Below are positions 1 to 11,437 of a DNA stretch of 64,000 nucleotides, piece after piece. The position numbers were made by a program, and so were the translations under genes. The notes beneath the pieces are model-generated. The model saw only the letters and a list, made by a program, of their open reading frames with translations. It searched no databases and was not told the origin of the DNA. The DNA comes from Owenia fusiformis (Eukaryota > Annelida > Polychaeta > Sabellida > Oweniidae). Position 1 is the first letter of the stretch; each line of letters starts with the position of its first letter. The stretch covers positions 27,932,698 through 27,996,697 of the forward strand of contig CAIIXF020000007.1 of NCBI GenBank assembly GCA_903813345.2. The letters run 5' to 3'.

Positions 1-2251
1 GAGGTTTTATCAACATTTAGTAAATGGGTTGCAGTGTTCCATTTAGATGTTGTTCCAAATATAGAGGTTTTATCAACATTTAGTAAATGGGTTTCAGTGT
101 TCCATTTAGATGTTGTTCCAAATATAGAGGTTTTGTTAACATTTAGTAAATGGGTTGCAGTGTTCCATTTAGATGTTGTTCCAAATATAGAGGTTTTATC
201 AACATTTAGTAAATGGGTTGCAGTGTTCTATTTAGATGTTGTACCAAATATAGAGGTTTTATTAACGTTTAGTAAATGGGTTGCAATGTTCCATTTAGAT
301 GTTGTTCCAAATATAGAGGTTTTATCAACATTTAGTAAATGGGTTGCAGTGTTCTATTTAGATGTTGTACCAAATATAGAGGTTTTATTAACGTTTAGTA
401 AATGGGTTGCAATGTTCCATTTAGATGTTGTTCCAAATATAGAGGTTTTATCTACATTTAGTAAATGGGTTGCAGTGTTCCATTTAGATGTTGTACCAAA
501 TATAGAGGTTTTATCAACATTTAGTAAATGGGTTGCAGTGTTCCATTTAAATGTTGTTCCAAATAGAGGTTTTATCAACATTTAGTAAATGGGTTGCAAT
601 GTTCCATTTAGATGTTGTTCCAAATATAGAGGTTTTGTTAACATTTAGTAAATGGGTTGCAGTGTTCCATTTAGATGTTGTACCAAATATAGAGGTTTTA
701 TCAACATTTAGTAAATGGGTTGCAGTGTTCCATTTAGATGTTGTTCCAAATAGAGGTTTTATCAACATTTAGTAAATGGGTTGCAATGTTCCATTTAGAT
801 GTTGTTCCAAATATAGAGGTTTTGTTAACATTTAGTAAATGGGTTGCAATGTTCCATTTAGATGTTGTTCCAAATATAGAGGTTTTATTACCATTTAGTA
901 AATGGGTTGCAGTGTTCCATTTAGATGTTGTTCCAAATATAGAGGTTTTATCAACATTTAGTAAATGGGTTGCAGTGTTCCATTTAGATGTTGTTCCAAA
1001 TATAGAGGTTTTATTAACGTTTAGTAAATGGGTTGCAGTGTTCCAAATATAGGTTTTATCAACATTTAATAAATGGGTTGCAGTGTTCCATTTAGATGTT
1101 GTTCCAAATATAGAGGTTTTATCAACATTTATTAAATGGGTTGCAGTGTTCTATTTAGATGTTGTACCAAATATAGAGGTTTTATCAACATTTAGTAAAT
1201 GGGTTGCAGTGTTCCATTTAGATGTTGTTCCAAATACAGAGGTTTTATTAACATTTAATAATTGGGTCGCAGTGTTCCATTTAGATGTTGTTCCAAATAT
1301 AGAGGTTTTGTTAACATTTAGTAAATGGGTTGCAGTGTTCCATTTAGATGTTGTTCCAAATAAAGAGGTTTTATCAACATTTAGTAAATGGGTTGCAGTG
1401 TTCCATTTAGATGTTGTACCAAATATAGAGGTTTTATCAACATTTAGTAAATGGGTTGCAGAGTTCCATTTAGATGTTGTACCAAATATAGAGGTTTTAT
1501 CAACATTTAATAAATGGGTTGCAGTGTTCCATTTAGATGTTGTTCCAAATATAGAGGTTTTATCAACATTTATTAAATGGGTTGCAGTGTTCCATTTAGA
1601 TGTTGTACCAAATATAGAGGTTTTATTAACATTTAGTAAATGGGTTGCAGTGTTCCATTTAGATGTTGTTCCAAATATAGAGGTTTTATCAACATTTATT
1701 AAATGGGTTGCAGTGTTCCATTTAGACGTTGTTCCAAATATAGAGGTTTTATCAACATTTAGTAAATGGGTTGCAGTGTTCCATTTAGATGTTGTTCCAA
1801 ATATAGAGGTTTTATTAACATTTAGTAAATGGGCTGGAGTGTTCCATTTAGATGTTGTTCCAAATATAGAGGTTTTATTAACATTTAGTAAATGGGTCGC
1901 AGTGTTCCATTAAGATGTTGTCCCAAATATAGAGGTTTTATTAACATTTAATAAATGGGTTGCAGTGTTCCATTTAGATGTTGTTCCAAATATAGAGGTT
2001 TTGTTAACATTTAGTAAATGGGTTGCAGTGTTCCATTTAGATGTTGTTCCAAATATAGAGGTTTTATCAACATTTAGTAAATGGGTTGCAGTGTTCCATT
2101 TAGATGTACCAAATATAGAGGTTTTATCAACATTTAGTAAATGGGTTGCAGTGTTCCATTTAGAAGTTGTTCAACATATAGAGGTTTTATCAACATTTAG
2201 TAAATGGGTCGCAGTGTTCCAAATATAGGTTTTATCAACATTTAATAAATT
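1..2251. repeat. 63-bp tandem satellite array, cut by the window's left edge
   Basis: About 35 head-to-tail copies of a 63-bp unit containing TTTAGTAAATGGGTTGCAG. Because 63 is 21 codons, one frame stays open through many copies and repeats a 21-residue peptide; the opposite strand is also largely open. Some copies lose 2 bp, and there is a premature stop near 1910, so the frame breaks repeatedly. Copies differ at silent and replacing positions alike. A shortened 45-bp unit recurs at about 1041 and 2217. I read it as satellite DNA, not as a gene. Confidence 0.95.
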
Positions 2252-2399
2252 GGCACTGGCTCGATGTTTGTTTATGAATCTAATACCAATGACATCACAA
2301 ATATCCTAATACACCTCAGTTTCTTTGGTGGAACAGATGGACTGGTTAATAAACTAGATGCAAGTAGAAAACATTCAATATTTAGACAAATGTTATCAT

Positions 2400-2755
2400 T
2401 TGAAAACTATGTGTAAAATTACATCAAGAAACATGGTTGTAAAAAGAGTTCATCAACTTTGAAAATTCAATTTTCTTTGAAAATCTGACTTCTTGGGCAG
2501 GGAGAATCCATATTATAAAATCACAAAAAGTGAAATATCTTTTCTAGTATTGGACAGATAATATATTCCTTTACTATTCTATACTATATTTTAATTTTAC
2601 TACTCTCAGAAACAACACAAGGGTAATATGAAAATTGAACCACTAAAACTGATAAATATTTAAGTTTAAGGGAACTTTCTACTACTACCCTGCCACGATC
2701 TCTGCCCCAGATTATAGCCACCTGGTTATGAAACTGGTAACTACCTACTCAAATT
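2400..2755 (-). repeat. Partial copy of a 424-bp MITE family
   Basis: This is the reverse complement of the family whose complete copy is at 26820-27243. It carries the shared GGTAACTACCTACTC end (as read on +) and the internal motif AAAAGTGAAATATCTTTTCT. The far end is degraded. Confidence 0.7.
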
Positions 2756-3459
2756 TTACGTCACATGACAATGACATGCGTGGTAACCAGGGTTATTGGA
2801 TGGATTTATTAATTCAAATTCCTCGTATGCATTTTCATAAAAGCATAAATGATATTTGGTGCAAGTAATATTTGTATACATGGAATTATATCCGATAACT
2901 CCTTAGTTTGAAAATACAAGGCCCTGAAATAACTTTTTTCACTGTCTGAATATTTCTCAATAGAGTACACTTTAAAATCTCCCTAAATCTCGTTTTTTCA
3001 TGAGATTTTTAGAGATTTGCACTTTTTACCTCTAATGACTTACTTTTCTTTATTTTTGATAGCATATTTGAATTCAGTGACAAGTTTTCTCCAATAATAA
3101 GTTTGATTTACACAGTTATGTCATTTAAATCATTTTTCATGACATTTTAAAAAAAACTTGGGCCAAATCTCCATTGGTGCAATGCTAAGATTCATTAAAA
3201 CCTTGGCTTATTCGTATGACAACCAACACTTTCATGTTTAATCACAATATGTATATTAACAGTATCATCCGATAGTATGTCATTCGAGTTTCAGACAGAT
3301 TCAACCAACACTTTTTGAAAAATCATGAAATTAAGTGACTATTGCAAGTTTCTAGCATTGAACTGAATGGAGGTGTGGCCCAAGAAAATCAAAGACAAAC
3401 AAGGGTGACATCTATTATGTCAGCGTTATTCAGCTATTTAGAAACTATACAATTGAAAG
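2756..3459. other. AT-rich stretch, no gene seen
   Basis: No repeat unit, RNA gene or convincing exon was found here. The last 100 bases would be the 5' untranslated region of gene G if that model is right. Confidence 0.5.
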
Positions 3460-3879
3460 ATGGCACTCTCTGTTGATTGTAATTGCAACGAGTAAGTTCT
3501 ACTAAATATTTTGATATTTTTTAAACTACTGTATTTTAAACTACTGTATATGTGTAATGTTCATATTTCTGAAGATGGATGCATTTCCCATAAATATTAT
3601 ATCATAGACTATCGCATGATTGTATCATAGATTGTATGGTATCACCACGCTAGATACAAAACAGAATTTGATGTATCATTTCTGCCCCTAGTAGCTATTT
3701 ATACTTAATACAGATATTTGGTTTTGTATCTTTGGAATCAACACTTCCAGAAAATGATAAACTCTGTCATTGATTAATCAATTAGTACATAACAATAACA
3801 AGACCTAACTCAGGTATGTAAGATAAAATATTTTGTGTCAAATGAACATTTACAGACAAATAGAACACCAAAAATCTTT

Positions 3880-4075
3880 TAGGGCTTCAATAAGTGGGCC
3901 TTTTGGGCATGACTGGGCCTTAGTTCTTAGTTTTAGGCCAAATTATACAGAAAATAGGCCTTAAATGTTCAAAATTTAGGCCCAATTTTTGGTTAAAAGA
4001 GGCATTTTTCCACACTTTTTTATGAATTGAAATGTGGGCCACCCGTCTTGTTTGTTTTCAGATCCACCACTGCAT
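3880..4075. repeat. Degenerate MITE-like repeat rich in GGGCCTTA motifs
   Basis: It shares TTAGGCC/GGCCTAA-type internal sequence and a GATCCACC-type end with related pieces near 26130-26325, 40742-40975 and 57232-57350. It lies in intron 1 of gene G. No coding capacity is seen. Confidence 0.5.
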
Positions 4076-4261
4076 GAACACCTAAAACATTTTATATTAT
4101 GAAGCTGTTATATTTAAATGCCCTTGAATGTGGCCAATAGAATCACTCAGAAATCACAGTTTAATCAGCATTTCTAGAAACATATCTTGTTTATGTGGAT
4201 ATAAAATGGCAAAATAACTGCAGCTGGTATGATCAAAATAAGGAAACTAATTTATAAGGTA

Positions 4262-4895
4262 TGCAAAGAATCTCAATAGACCCAATAAGGCCCACAGTCT
4301 CAATAAGGCCTAAAATCTCAATAAGGCCCAGAATATCAATGAGGACCTGAGTCTCAATAATGCCCAGAACCTCAATAATGTTCAGAATCTAAATAAGGCC
4401 CAGAAACTCAAAGAGGCCTATAGTCTCAATACGTCCCAGAATCCCAATAAGGCCAGCCTAAATTACGCCCTGAGAGCCTCAATAAGGCCAAGCGTCTCAA
4501 TATGGCCCAGAATATCAATAAGGCCCAAAGCCTCAATAATGCCCAGAACCTCAATAATGTCCAGAATCTAAATAAGGCCCAGAAACTCAAAGAGGCCCAT
4601 AGTCTCAATACGGCCCAGAATCCCAATAAGGCCAGCCTAAATTACGCCCTGAGAGCCTCAATAAGGCCCAGTGTCTCAATATGGCCCAGAATGTCAATAA
4701 GGCCCAGAGCCTCAATAATGCCCAGAATTTCAATAAGACCGAGAATCTCAATAAGGTCCAGAGTCTCAATTAGGCCCAGAATCTCAATCAGGCCCAGAGT
4801 CTCAATAATGCCCAGAATCTCAATAATGCAGAAAATCTCAATAAGGCCCAGAATCTCAATAAGGTCCAGAGCCTCAATAAGAGACAAAGTTCTCT
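4262..4895. repeat. 18-bp minisatellite with a 180-bp higher-order repeat
   Basis: About 34 copies of a unit close to AAGGCCCAGAATCTCAAT. The block at 4397-4576 is repeated almost unchanged at 4577-4756, giving a ten-unit higher-order period. Read as codons the unit gives KAQNLN, but in-frame stops (for example TAG at 4771) and a frameshift within each higher-order block break it. In the gene G model it lies in intron 1. Confidence 0.9.
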
Positions 4896-5308
4896 CAATC
4901 AGAGAAATAAAACTAGTGGAAATGGTAGTTATGAATCCAAGGATGCTGAACCTTCATCCATATCATCACAACTACTAGACTAAATGATATAGGCCGGATT
5001 ATAGGATCACATTTATGCAAATAACATTGTAACTGAAGTGACACATCAAAACATCCTCCTTCACCTTTAAAACTGAAACTTTATAGTATTTTCTCAATAT
5101 GACCTGTAGATATCCTTTTCAATCGAAGACTCCATCAACACTCTTTCAAAAGGAAATGAGCCTTTGGCCTAGCCTTGCCCAATCAGATTATGTTGAACAA
5201 AATATAGCTAAGGAAATGGGAATTGCTGGAATTGCATTTTCTGCCTCAGTGAGCTTTAATTTATTCCATATTCATATTATTTCATATTATTTCATATTCC
5301 ATGGCCAT

Positions 5309-5600
5309 AACAGGTGCTCAATAGTTGTGCTTCACAAATATGTCCCATCATTGTGCTTTGACTCAAGATGTTCAATCATTGTGTTTATACAAAGTGGAAT
5401 CATTGTGCTTTATTCAATCAAAATACTCTATCATTATGCTAAATCTCAATCAATGTGCTCTATAATTGTGCTTTACTCGGTCAATATGTTTAATAATTGT
5501 GCTTTTACTCAACCAAGATCTGCCATCATTGTGCTCAATCATAATGCTCAATCATTGTGCTTTTACTTAATTAAAATACTCTAACATTGTGCTATACTGT
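5309..5600. repeat. Degenerate minisatellite of AATCATTGTGCTTT-type units
   Basis: About ten imperfect units, 20 to 35 bp apart, each with ATTGTGCTT or a close variant. A 161-codon frame runs through it from 5099, but in the gene G model only 5110-5248 is exon and this array is intron. Confidence 0.75.
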
Positions 5601-5685
5601 ATCTTAATCAATGTTATTACTTGTGATTTACAAATTTTGATTTCTGTATAATGAGTCATCTACATTTGGTTGGCACTCAACATAC

Positions 5686-5953
5686 CATAGGCGTAGCCAA
5701 GGGGGGTGCGACCCCCCCCCATAACCAGTAGAAATATAACCATGAGATAGAAGTAGAAAAGGGCTTTAAAATGCTTTTTATTTGAAGCTTCTAGCTCAAT
5801 TTCGCAGAAAGTTGTATCAATTTTTGTAAAATTCAAGATAAAAATGTGAATTTTTTGGCTTGTAAATACCACAATCACAACCCCCTCCTGACTGAAAACC
5901 AAATTTTTGGGCGATTGCACAACCCCCCTGACTGAAAGCTGACTACGCCCCTG
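5686..5953. mobile_element. 268-bp MITE inserted in gene G exon 3
   Basis: The ends are inverted: the left begins CATAGGCGTAGCC and the right, read inwards, CAGGGGCGTAGTC. Both flanks carry CATAC (5681-5685 and 5954-5958), a direct target duplication. The inside holds GTGCGACC next to a C-tract and CATGAGATAGAAG, shared in opposite orientation with 60328-60543. It has no ORF, so it is non-autonomous. The insertion plus duplication is 273 bp, a multiple of three, but brings a TAA in the host frame. Confidence 0.8.
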
Positions 5954-6042
5954 CATACTATTCAATAGGTACACCATACAATGCTCTAGGTCCAAAATCC
6001 ACCCCTGGCAACTCCATTGGTTTAGTAGCCCACCTGACTCAG

Positions 6043-6838
6043 GTATATGTATGTATGGTGCACCTACCTTTAGCCTTAGGATTAACTAAGTGCAAGTTGC
6101 TCGCTGCGGATGTCTATATTTGGGTATGAAGCCTAGCTTAGCTCTCTGACTGTGTATGCCTGCTTGTGTGTAGTGATGTGCAGTACTAAGTAATACAGCG
6201 GTGCCTTTACCATACTGGAATGTTAATTATTTTTAATTTAAAATATTTAAGTACAGAATAAGCTACTGAATTAATTCATCATACCAGGTTCATTTCATGG
6301 AAATGTCACTCAATATTAAGATACTGTTGTTTAAACCCAACTACATGTTTTTTGTCAAATGCAGGCTTTCCTCATCTCATTTCAATTAATTTGTTATTTA
6401 TCAATTTAGTATTAATCAAAAATGCAAAAATTCAAATATATTAGAACACATTTATCTTTCCAAATAATAAGGAAAATAATAAACAACAGACATAAACCTT
6501 TAACCTCAAAATACATCAATCCTGACCATAAGCAAAACATGCAGAAATGAGCGAGGAGAATAACTGTCCAGATTTAAAATAGAATTCCAGGAAGCTAGAA
6601 TCCTTATGGAGTTAAAATGGAGCAAATAAACTCACTCATCAAGGCATGGATATTTATAAGTTACCCCCCCCCCCCTTCTTATCTAAGGAGGGCCACAAAA
6701 GAATTTGGGGACAAAGATGCCTCAAAATGGTTTTTCTGAGGCCTTTATGTAAAAAATAAGCAGAAATTGTTTAAACAAAAATTATTCACTAATTAATCAA
6801 AATGGGCCCAAAATAGTTAATTGACACCTCAATTACTC
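6043..6838. other. Intronic AT-rich stretch with a C-tract, nothing else seen
   Basis: A run of 13 C lies at about 6664. No exon with good splice sites was found. Confidence 0.45.
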
Positions 6839-7262
6839 AGATGCGAGTAGGTAGTTACCACTTTCGCCATCAGGTGGCTGATTCGGGGGAAATAACATGG
6901 CAGGGTATTAGAAAATTCCCTTTAACTTCGATAATCATCAGTTTTAGTGGTTCACTTTTCATATTACCCTTTTGTATCTGATAGTTAGATACAAATTAAA
7001 ATATGTCCAGTAAAAGAAAATATTATCTGTCCAACACAAGAAAAGATATTTCACTTTTTGTGATTTTACAACATGGGCTCTATGGGAAATCTCCCCGACC
7101 TAGAAGTCACACTTTCAAAGAAAATTGTATTTTCAGAGTTGATGAACTCTTTTCAAAACCACATTTGTAGATGTATTTTTACATGTAGATTCCAAATATG
7201 ACATCAGTTTGCCTGAATTTTGAATTTTTATTGAACTAAGATAATCTCTGGTATATTGGTCT
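6839..7262 (+). repeat. Copy of the 424-bp MITE family, right end degraded
   Basis: It begins AGATGCGAGTAGGTAGTTACC-like sequence, as does the complete copy at 26820-27243, and matches it along most of its length (for example AAATATGTCCAGTAAAAGAA). The right inverted end is no longer clear. Confidence 0.75.
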
Positions 7263-8611
7263 AGGCTGAAGAAACAAAAAGCATGGATGGGGTGTTTAAA
7301 GGGGGCTGAAGCAACAAAATGATGGTGTTTTCAAAATGGATGCCTCACATTCTTTAAAATGAATTCTTTGTAAGGTGTCTGGACTATATTTTATATTGGA
7401 TCCATGTGGTCACTGAATTGTGACCCATTGCGACCTCACCACCAGCCTACCAGTTAGGTCAACATTTGGTAGAAGCCCATAATAGCTACATCAATCAAGT
7501 CATTCAATTGGATCCAATCAACAGTGAAATACCCATGAAATATTGCTGACAGCTGAGCTCAAGTAGCTGGTATTATTCAGCCAATAAACCCCATAATTCA
7601 GAGAACTCATAGCTGGTGTGGATCTGGAACTTTGACCAAAATGCTTCTCATTTAATATCTTGGAGGTTATTTTTTGCTAAGAGTTATGATAGGGGTTAGA
7701 GAATTTTTACAAGTGTATGTTTAAGTACTGTATTGAAATCTTAAACTCCCCATTTATGGATTTTCAGATCCCCTTACCATTAAGTATACAATATGATATT
7801 GTCAAATACCCATTGTTAATAGTTTAATTTCTAGAACTTCTTTAAAGAGATCAAGCTTTTTCTAGTTTGACTATACTAGTACAATTCTTCAGGGTAATAA
7901 ATAGATGAAGTTTTGTATCCATGAATAAAAACTGATTGTATTTTTGAAATTAATTGGTTTCCAAATGTTAAAGAGGAACAGTGCTACAAAAGATAAATGA
8001 GCGAGAGACAGATATATAAAATAAAAATGAACTTGGTGAACCTCAGTCCCATTGGAAATATCATATTGCCCCTAAGGTATAATAAAACCCATATTTAATC
8101 CCTCCCAGTTTCTACTTGTCAAATGTTACATTAGTTGCTCATCAATAAATAGTGCAAACCACTTTACATAAAATAATTATTTTAATGTACTTGTACTTTA
8201 AATTTTACTTTACAAACTTTCCCTATATTTATTTCGGTTATTAATGTTTATATAACTGATTACAAAGCTATAAACTTTCATGACAATCTCACCTCATGAG
8301 GAAACTTTTGAGGGTAATCTAAATAAATGTTTCAAAAGTGGATTATAGAAACATTATAGCAATGTTTTTCCTTGTAATTGTTATCTTTGCAAGTAAAGTA
8401 AATTGTTGCTTAATATACAAAATATATAATGTGACATATTTTCACAAGGTGCTGTCTGGTATCTTTTTTGAACTTCAAGGTTTAGCATTTAATTCACAAG
8501 AAATCAGCCCAATTTCAAAATATCTTTAATTCTATTAAAATTTGATATTTCTGCATCTTATAACATCAACTTTCATATTTGATCAGATTGATCTTCTTTT
8601 TTAGGTATTAA
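7263..8611. other. AT-rich stretch, no supported gene
   Basis: A 63-codon frame at 8338-8529 has a hydrophobic start but no other support. Nothing else is recognised. Confidence 0.4.
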
Positions 8612-9106
8612 AATGGTGTCTTCCCATTTCGCCCCTTTCCACTTTGCCCCTTCCCATTTTGCCCCTCATTTATTCCCATTTGGCCCCTTCCCATTTGGCC
8701 CCTACCAATTTGGCCCCTTTCCCATTTCGCCCATCTTCCATTTCGCCCCCGTCCCATTATGCCCCCTTCCCATTTCGCCCCTCATTCCCCCTTCGCCCCT
8801 TCCCATTTCGCCCCTCATTTATTCCATTTCGCCCCTTCCCAATATGCCCCTTTCCGATTTCACCCCTCGTTCATTCCCATTTCGCCTCTTCACATTTCGC
8901 CCCTCATTTATTCCCATGTAGGCTACAGTATCTGACGTCGTATCATTATGTTCTAATTTCTCAGCCTAATAATCTGGTAGAATTGACAAAAGATCATCGG
9001 ATATTTCATTCAACAAATGAGGGGCGAAATTGGAAGCGGTCAATTGGGAAGGGGAGAAATGGGAAGAAATGAGGGGCGAAATGGGAAGGGGCGAAATGGG
9101 AATAAA
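8612..9106. repeat. 15-bp minisatellite present in both orientations
   Basis: 8612-8920 is made of TTCCCATTTCGCCCC-like units with occasional TCATTTATT spacers. 9018-9106 carries the reverse complement (GGGGCGAAATGGGAA). The two parts, about 100 bp apart, could fold into an imperfect hairpin. Open frames over it are by-products of the low-complexity repeat. Confidence 0.85.
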
Positions 9107-9644
9107 CCATTAAAATTGAGATTGAGATGTTCACCAGCATGCTTTTTGCAATAATTGCTTCTTATTTACTTTACTGCATTTGCTGCATTCATCAATAAAA
9201 AAAACAGACTCATTGTCTTCATTATCTCATTTTGAAACTACATGTAGAAACTATAGTGGCTTCCATATAAAAAACACAACCCCAGCAATCATGCTATTAT
9301 TCACCCTCCCCACTACTGGTCCTTACCAGATTTTGAATTGACTTATTACACAAAATCAACAAAATATTGACACTCAACATTAACCTATTCAATCGGGCAA
9401 CCAGCAAGTAAATTTAAAGGTTTTAATTTCAAACCAATACAAATATATTTGACCAGTGGCGAGAAAACCCTGAAAGCCCCTTATATTTGATCTCTTTCAT
9501 AGTAATAAAGGTAATCAACCCATATGAGTTATAACTATAAATACAGCATATCCAGATCTAGACACTCAAGAGCGCAGTGTTGCAGTGTGTTTACAAAATC
9601 ATAACAGGTTCACTGAGATATTTCGTTCTCTCGGAGCTATATAG
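9107..9644. other. AT-rich stretch before gene G exon 4
   Basis: No repeat or exon is recognised. The last 30 bases (TTTCGTTCTCTCGG then TATATAG) make a plausible splice acceptor for exon 4. Confidence 0.4.
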
Positions 9645-10059
9645 CCAACCTGGACTTACCCCTATCTAGAGGAGCAGGCCTACAAACTTGTTCACAGGAA
9701 TGGGGATTCCTGGGCAAATCTGGCATTAAGTGAAAACAGTCTGGGGATGATCAATCTGGCGATGGATTCCGCAATTTAATGCATCGTGGCGTAATTAATA
9801 TAACGTAGGATTTACATCATTATGGCCTATATCCAACAGCCAGGTACTAAAATAATATTTTATTTTTGTATTAGAATTTATTTATCATGTCTTATTTTTG
9901 CTTTGTTAATTTTATTTCTAGATTAGAAATGAATATATACATGTACATACATTAAAAATAGCAATCATGATTGTGTAGTATGATATAATGTGCACAAAAC
10001 ATGATAACAGCAACTGCAGCCCCCCCATAAACTTCCAATGGAAACTTGCAGAGATCTGC

Positions 10060-10203
10060 AATAATCCCATAGCCAGCTTTTGCCAGGGGGGCACTTTTCT
10101 AGGGGGTTCACATTTGATAACTTTGGCCCAAAATCACTTGGAAAGTGCTCAGAATAGTTTGCTTGAACACCCCCCCCCCTAACCTCCAACTGGCTAGGGC
10201 CTG
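10060..10203. mobile_element. Degenerate copy of the CAGGCCCGTAGCCAG MITE family
   Basis: It has CCCATAGCCAG on the left and CTGGCTAGGGCCTG on the right, with the family's inner sequence (CACATTTGATAACTTTGGCCC, in part) and a C-tract. Better copies are at 22821-23007 and 55534-55748. Confidence 0.65.
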
Positions 10204-10445
10204 AATCTGGTATAGTCTTTTAGCATTTGGAACACTTTTCAGATATTTGATTTCTCGTCTTTAAAACTAAGCTACATCTCTTTTGAGGAATGTACTAAAA
10301 ACCCTTCGACCTACGACCCTTCGACCCTACGACTTACTGGGTGTCAATAATTTTTGGAATATATTTTATTGAAAAACCCTTCGACCTCTGATTTCCCAGT
10401 CCAGTTTACTAAATGATTACGTATAGTTCCAACTTGAGCTCCCTG

Positions 10446-10628
10446 TGCACGCAAATACGCATTTTACCTGGTAATTGTCAAGCAAAAATGTTTCAGTAGA
10501 AAAATTTCTAAAAAAGTTCGTCTACACAGCAAAAATACGAACGCCGAAAAAAAACGTACGCATTTCGTTCGGACTTTTCACGCGAATTACGTATATGTCA
10601 CGCATTGCGTTCGAAATTTTTCGTGTTT
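10446..10628 (+). repeat. Interspersed repeat with CGAACGCA palindromic motifs
   Basis: It shares GCAAATACGCATTTTACCTGG and the following 150 bp with 13802-13985, and a shorter part with 13068-13165. No ORF and no clear termini are seen. Confidence 0.75.
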
Positions 10629-10750
10629 ATTTTCCTTGTACCCTTGCATGCTTTGGATTTTGTAGGATGCAGAACAAAGAATCTACTTATTTAGTTGGCA
10701 TTAGATTCTTAACTGTTTAAACTATATAAAAAATTTGACCTCCTGAAAAT

Positions 10751-10807
10751 ATGCACGATGCGCCACTGTTACAATGTGATGGGAAAAGCACAAATATTTT
10801 TACTGAG
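10751..10807 (+). CDS. Possible initial coding exon, 19 codons
   Basis: An ATG with A at -3 opens a 57-base frame (MHDAPLLQCDGKSTNIFTE) that ends in phase 0 at a strong donor, GAG then GTAAGA. An in-frame TGA lies 12 bases upstream of the ATG. Phase 0 fits the acceptor of gene A exon 2 at 14882, so it could be an alternative first exon of gene A. It lies inside the inverted-ended element, which makes it doubtful. Confidence 0.25.
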
Positions 10808-10987
10808 GTAAGAAACGTTCACATTCGAATGTGCTCGAATACATTAAACCTGCACATCGCTCCAAAACGCAATATGTTGACATATATTGTTTTTACATTT
10901 TCAAGCTCTAATATAAAGTTTATATTCTAAAAAAAAAATATCTGCGTAATGTCAAAGAACAATCATTTAGTTAAAAAAAATAAAAAA

Positions 10988-11057
10988 GGCGAAAGCGGGA
11001 TTCGAACCCGGGCCTCCCGCGTGCTAAGCGAGCATTCTACCGCTAGACCACCGTGAT
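10988..11057 (-). tRNA. tRNA-Ala(AGC)-like sequence, probably a pseudogene or SINE head
   Basis: On the minus strand there is a B-box (GGTTCGAATCC), a five-pair anticodon stem CTCGC/GCGGG around the loop TTAGCAC (anticodon AGC), a GGTCTAGCGGTAGAAT A-box region and a downstream T-run that could end Pol III transcription. The acceptor strands ATCACGG and TTTCGCC barely pair, and one T-stem pair is C-C. From general knowledge, the anticodon stem and T arm look more like tRNA-Gly than tRNA-Ala. A working alanine tRNA is unlikely. Confidence 0.55.
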
Positions 11058-11200
11058 ATTATGAATGGTGGAAGTAATTAAACGCTACTTATTTTGGTGT
11101 CACTCCTGTAAATCATTGAAAAATATTGAAAAAAATCACAAAATTCAAGTTCTGGGGTACATATCGCCATTTTCTAACGAACTAGCCCATACAATGACTA

Positions 11201-11437
11201 CAGTTGGGGACATAAATAAATGACAGGTGGATTTGCTGAAGTGAGGATTTCCCATGTTAAAAATAAGAGAATTTACAAGAGGCCATAAATCAGTGGATGA
11301 GATTAAACAAAATGTAAGATATACAAATTTTAAGGGATACGTATCTAGACAATATTTGAAATTATGGGCTTTCAGACCACCATAATTAGGAAATGGTGAT
11401 CGAAAATCGACCTGTCATTTATTTTTCTCCCCAACTG
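11201..11437. mobile_element. 237-bp MITE with TA flanks
   Basis: The inverted ends CAGTTGGGGACATAAATAAA and CAGTTGGGGAGAAAAATAAA agree at nearly all of the first 30 positions. TA dinucleotides flank both ends (11199-11200 and 11438-11439), as in the Tc1/mariner superfamily. No ORF. Confidence 0.85.

Larger units (their letters stand above)
3460..9779 (+). pseudogene. Gene G: four-exon candidate gene with a MITE inside exon 3
   Basis: Coding exons are 3460-3491 (ATG in good context, donor GTAAGT), 5110-5248 (donor GTGAGC), 5656-6042 (donor GTATAT) and 9645-9779 (stop TAA). Phases agree at every join (2, 0, 0). Without the 268-bp MITE at 5686-5953 and one copy of its 5-bp target duplication, exon 3 is a clean 114-bp open exon and the protein would be 139 residues. 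The MITE brings an in-frame TAA, so this copy looks broken unless the MITE is spliced out or absent in other alleles. Exon 2 includes QSDYVEQNIAKEMG; exon 3 is rich in Gly, Ser, Thr and Tyr; exon 4 includes LVHRNGDSWANLALS. No signal peptide, membrane segment or known domain is recognised. Exon 4 is also open in a second frame, which weakens the call. Function unknown. Confidence 0.4.

Noticed and set aside
34-2228. Several long plus and minus frames of repeated 21-residue peptide
   Set aside because: They are produced by the 63-bp satellite unit, are broken by 2-bp deletions and a stop, and are open on both strands.
2264-2416. 51-codon frame after the satellite (MFVYESNTNDITN...)
   Set aside because: Looks protein-like but has no acceptor or donor and overlaps the edge of a MITE copy.
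4642-4887. Minus-strand frame of ILGLIE-type repeats
   Set aside because: Shadow of the 18-bp minisatellite.
8613-9072. Two overlapping Pro/Phe-rich frames
   Set aside because: Low-complexity translation of the TTCGCCCC minisatellite; no splice or start support.
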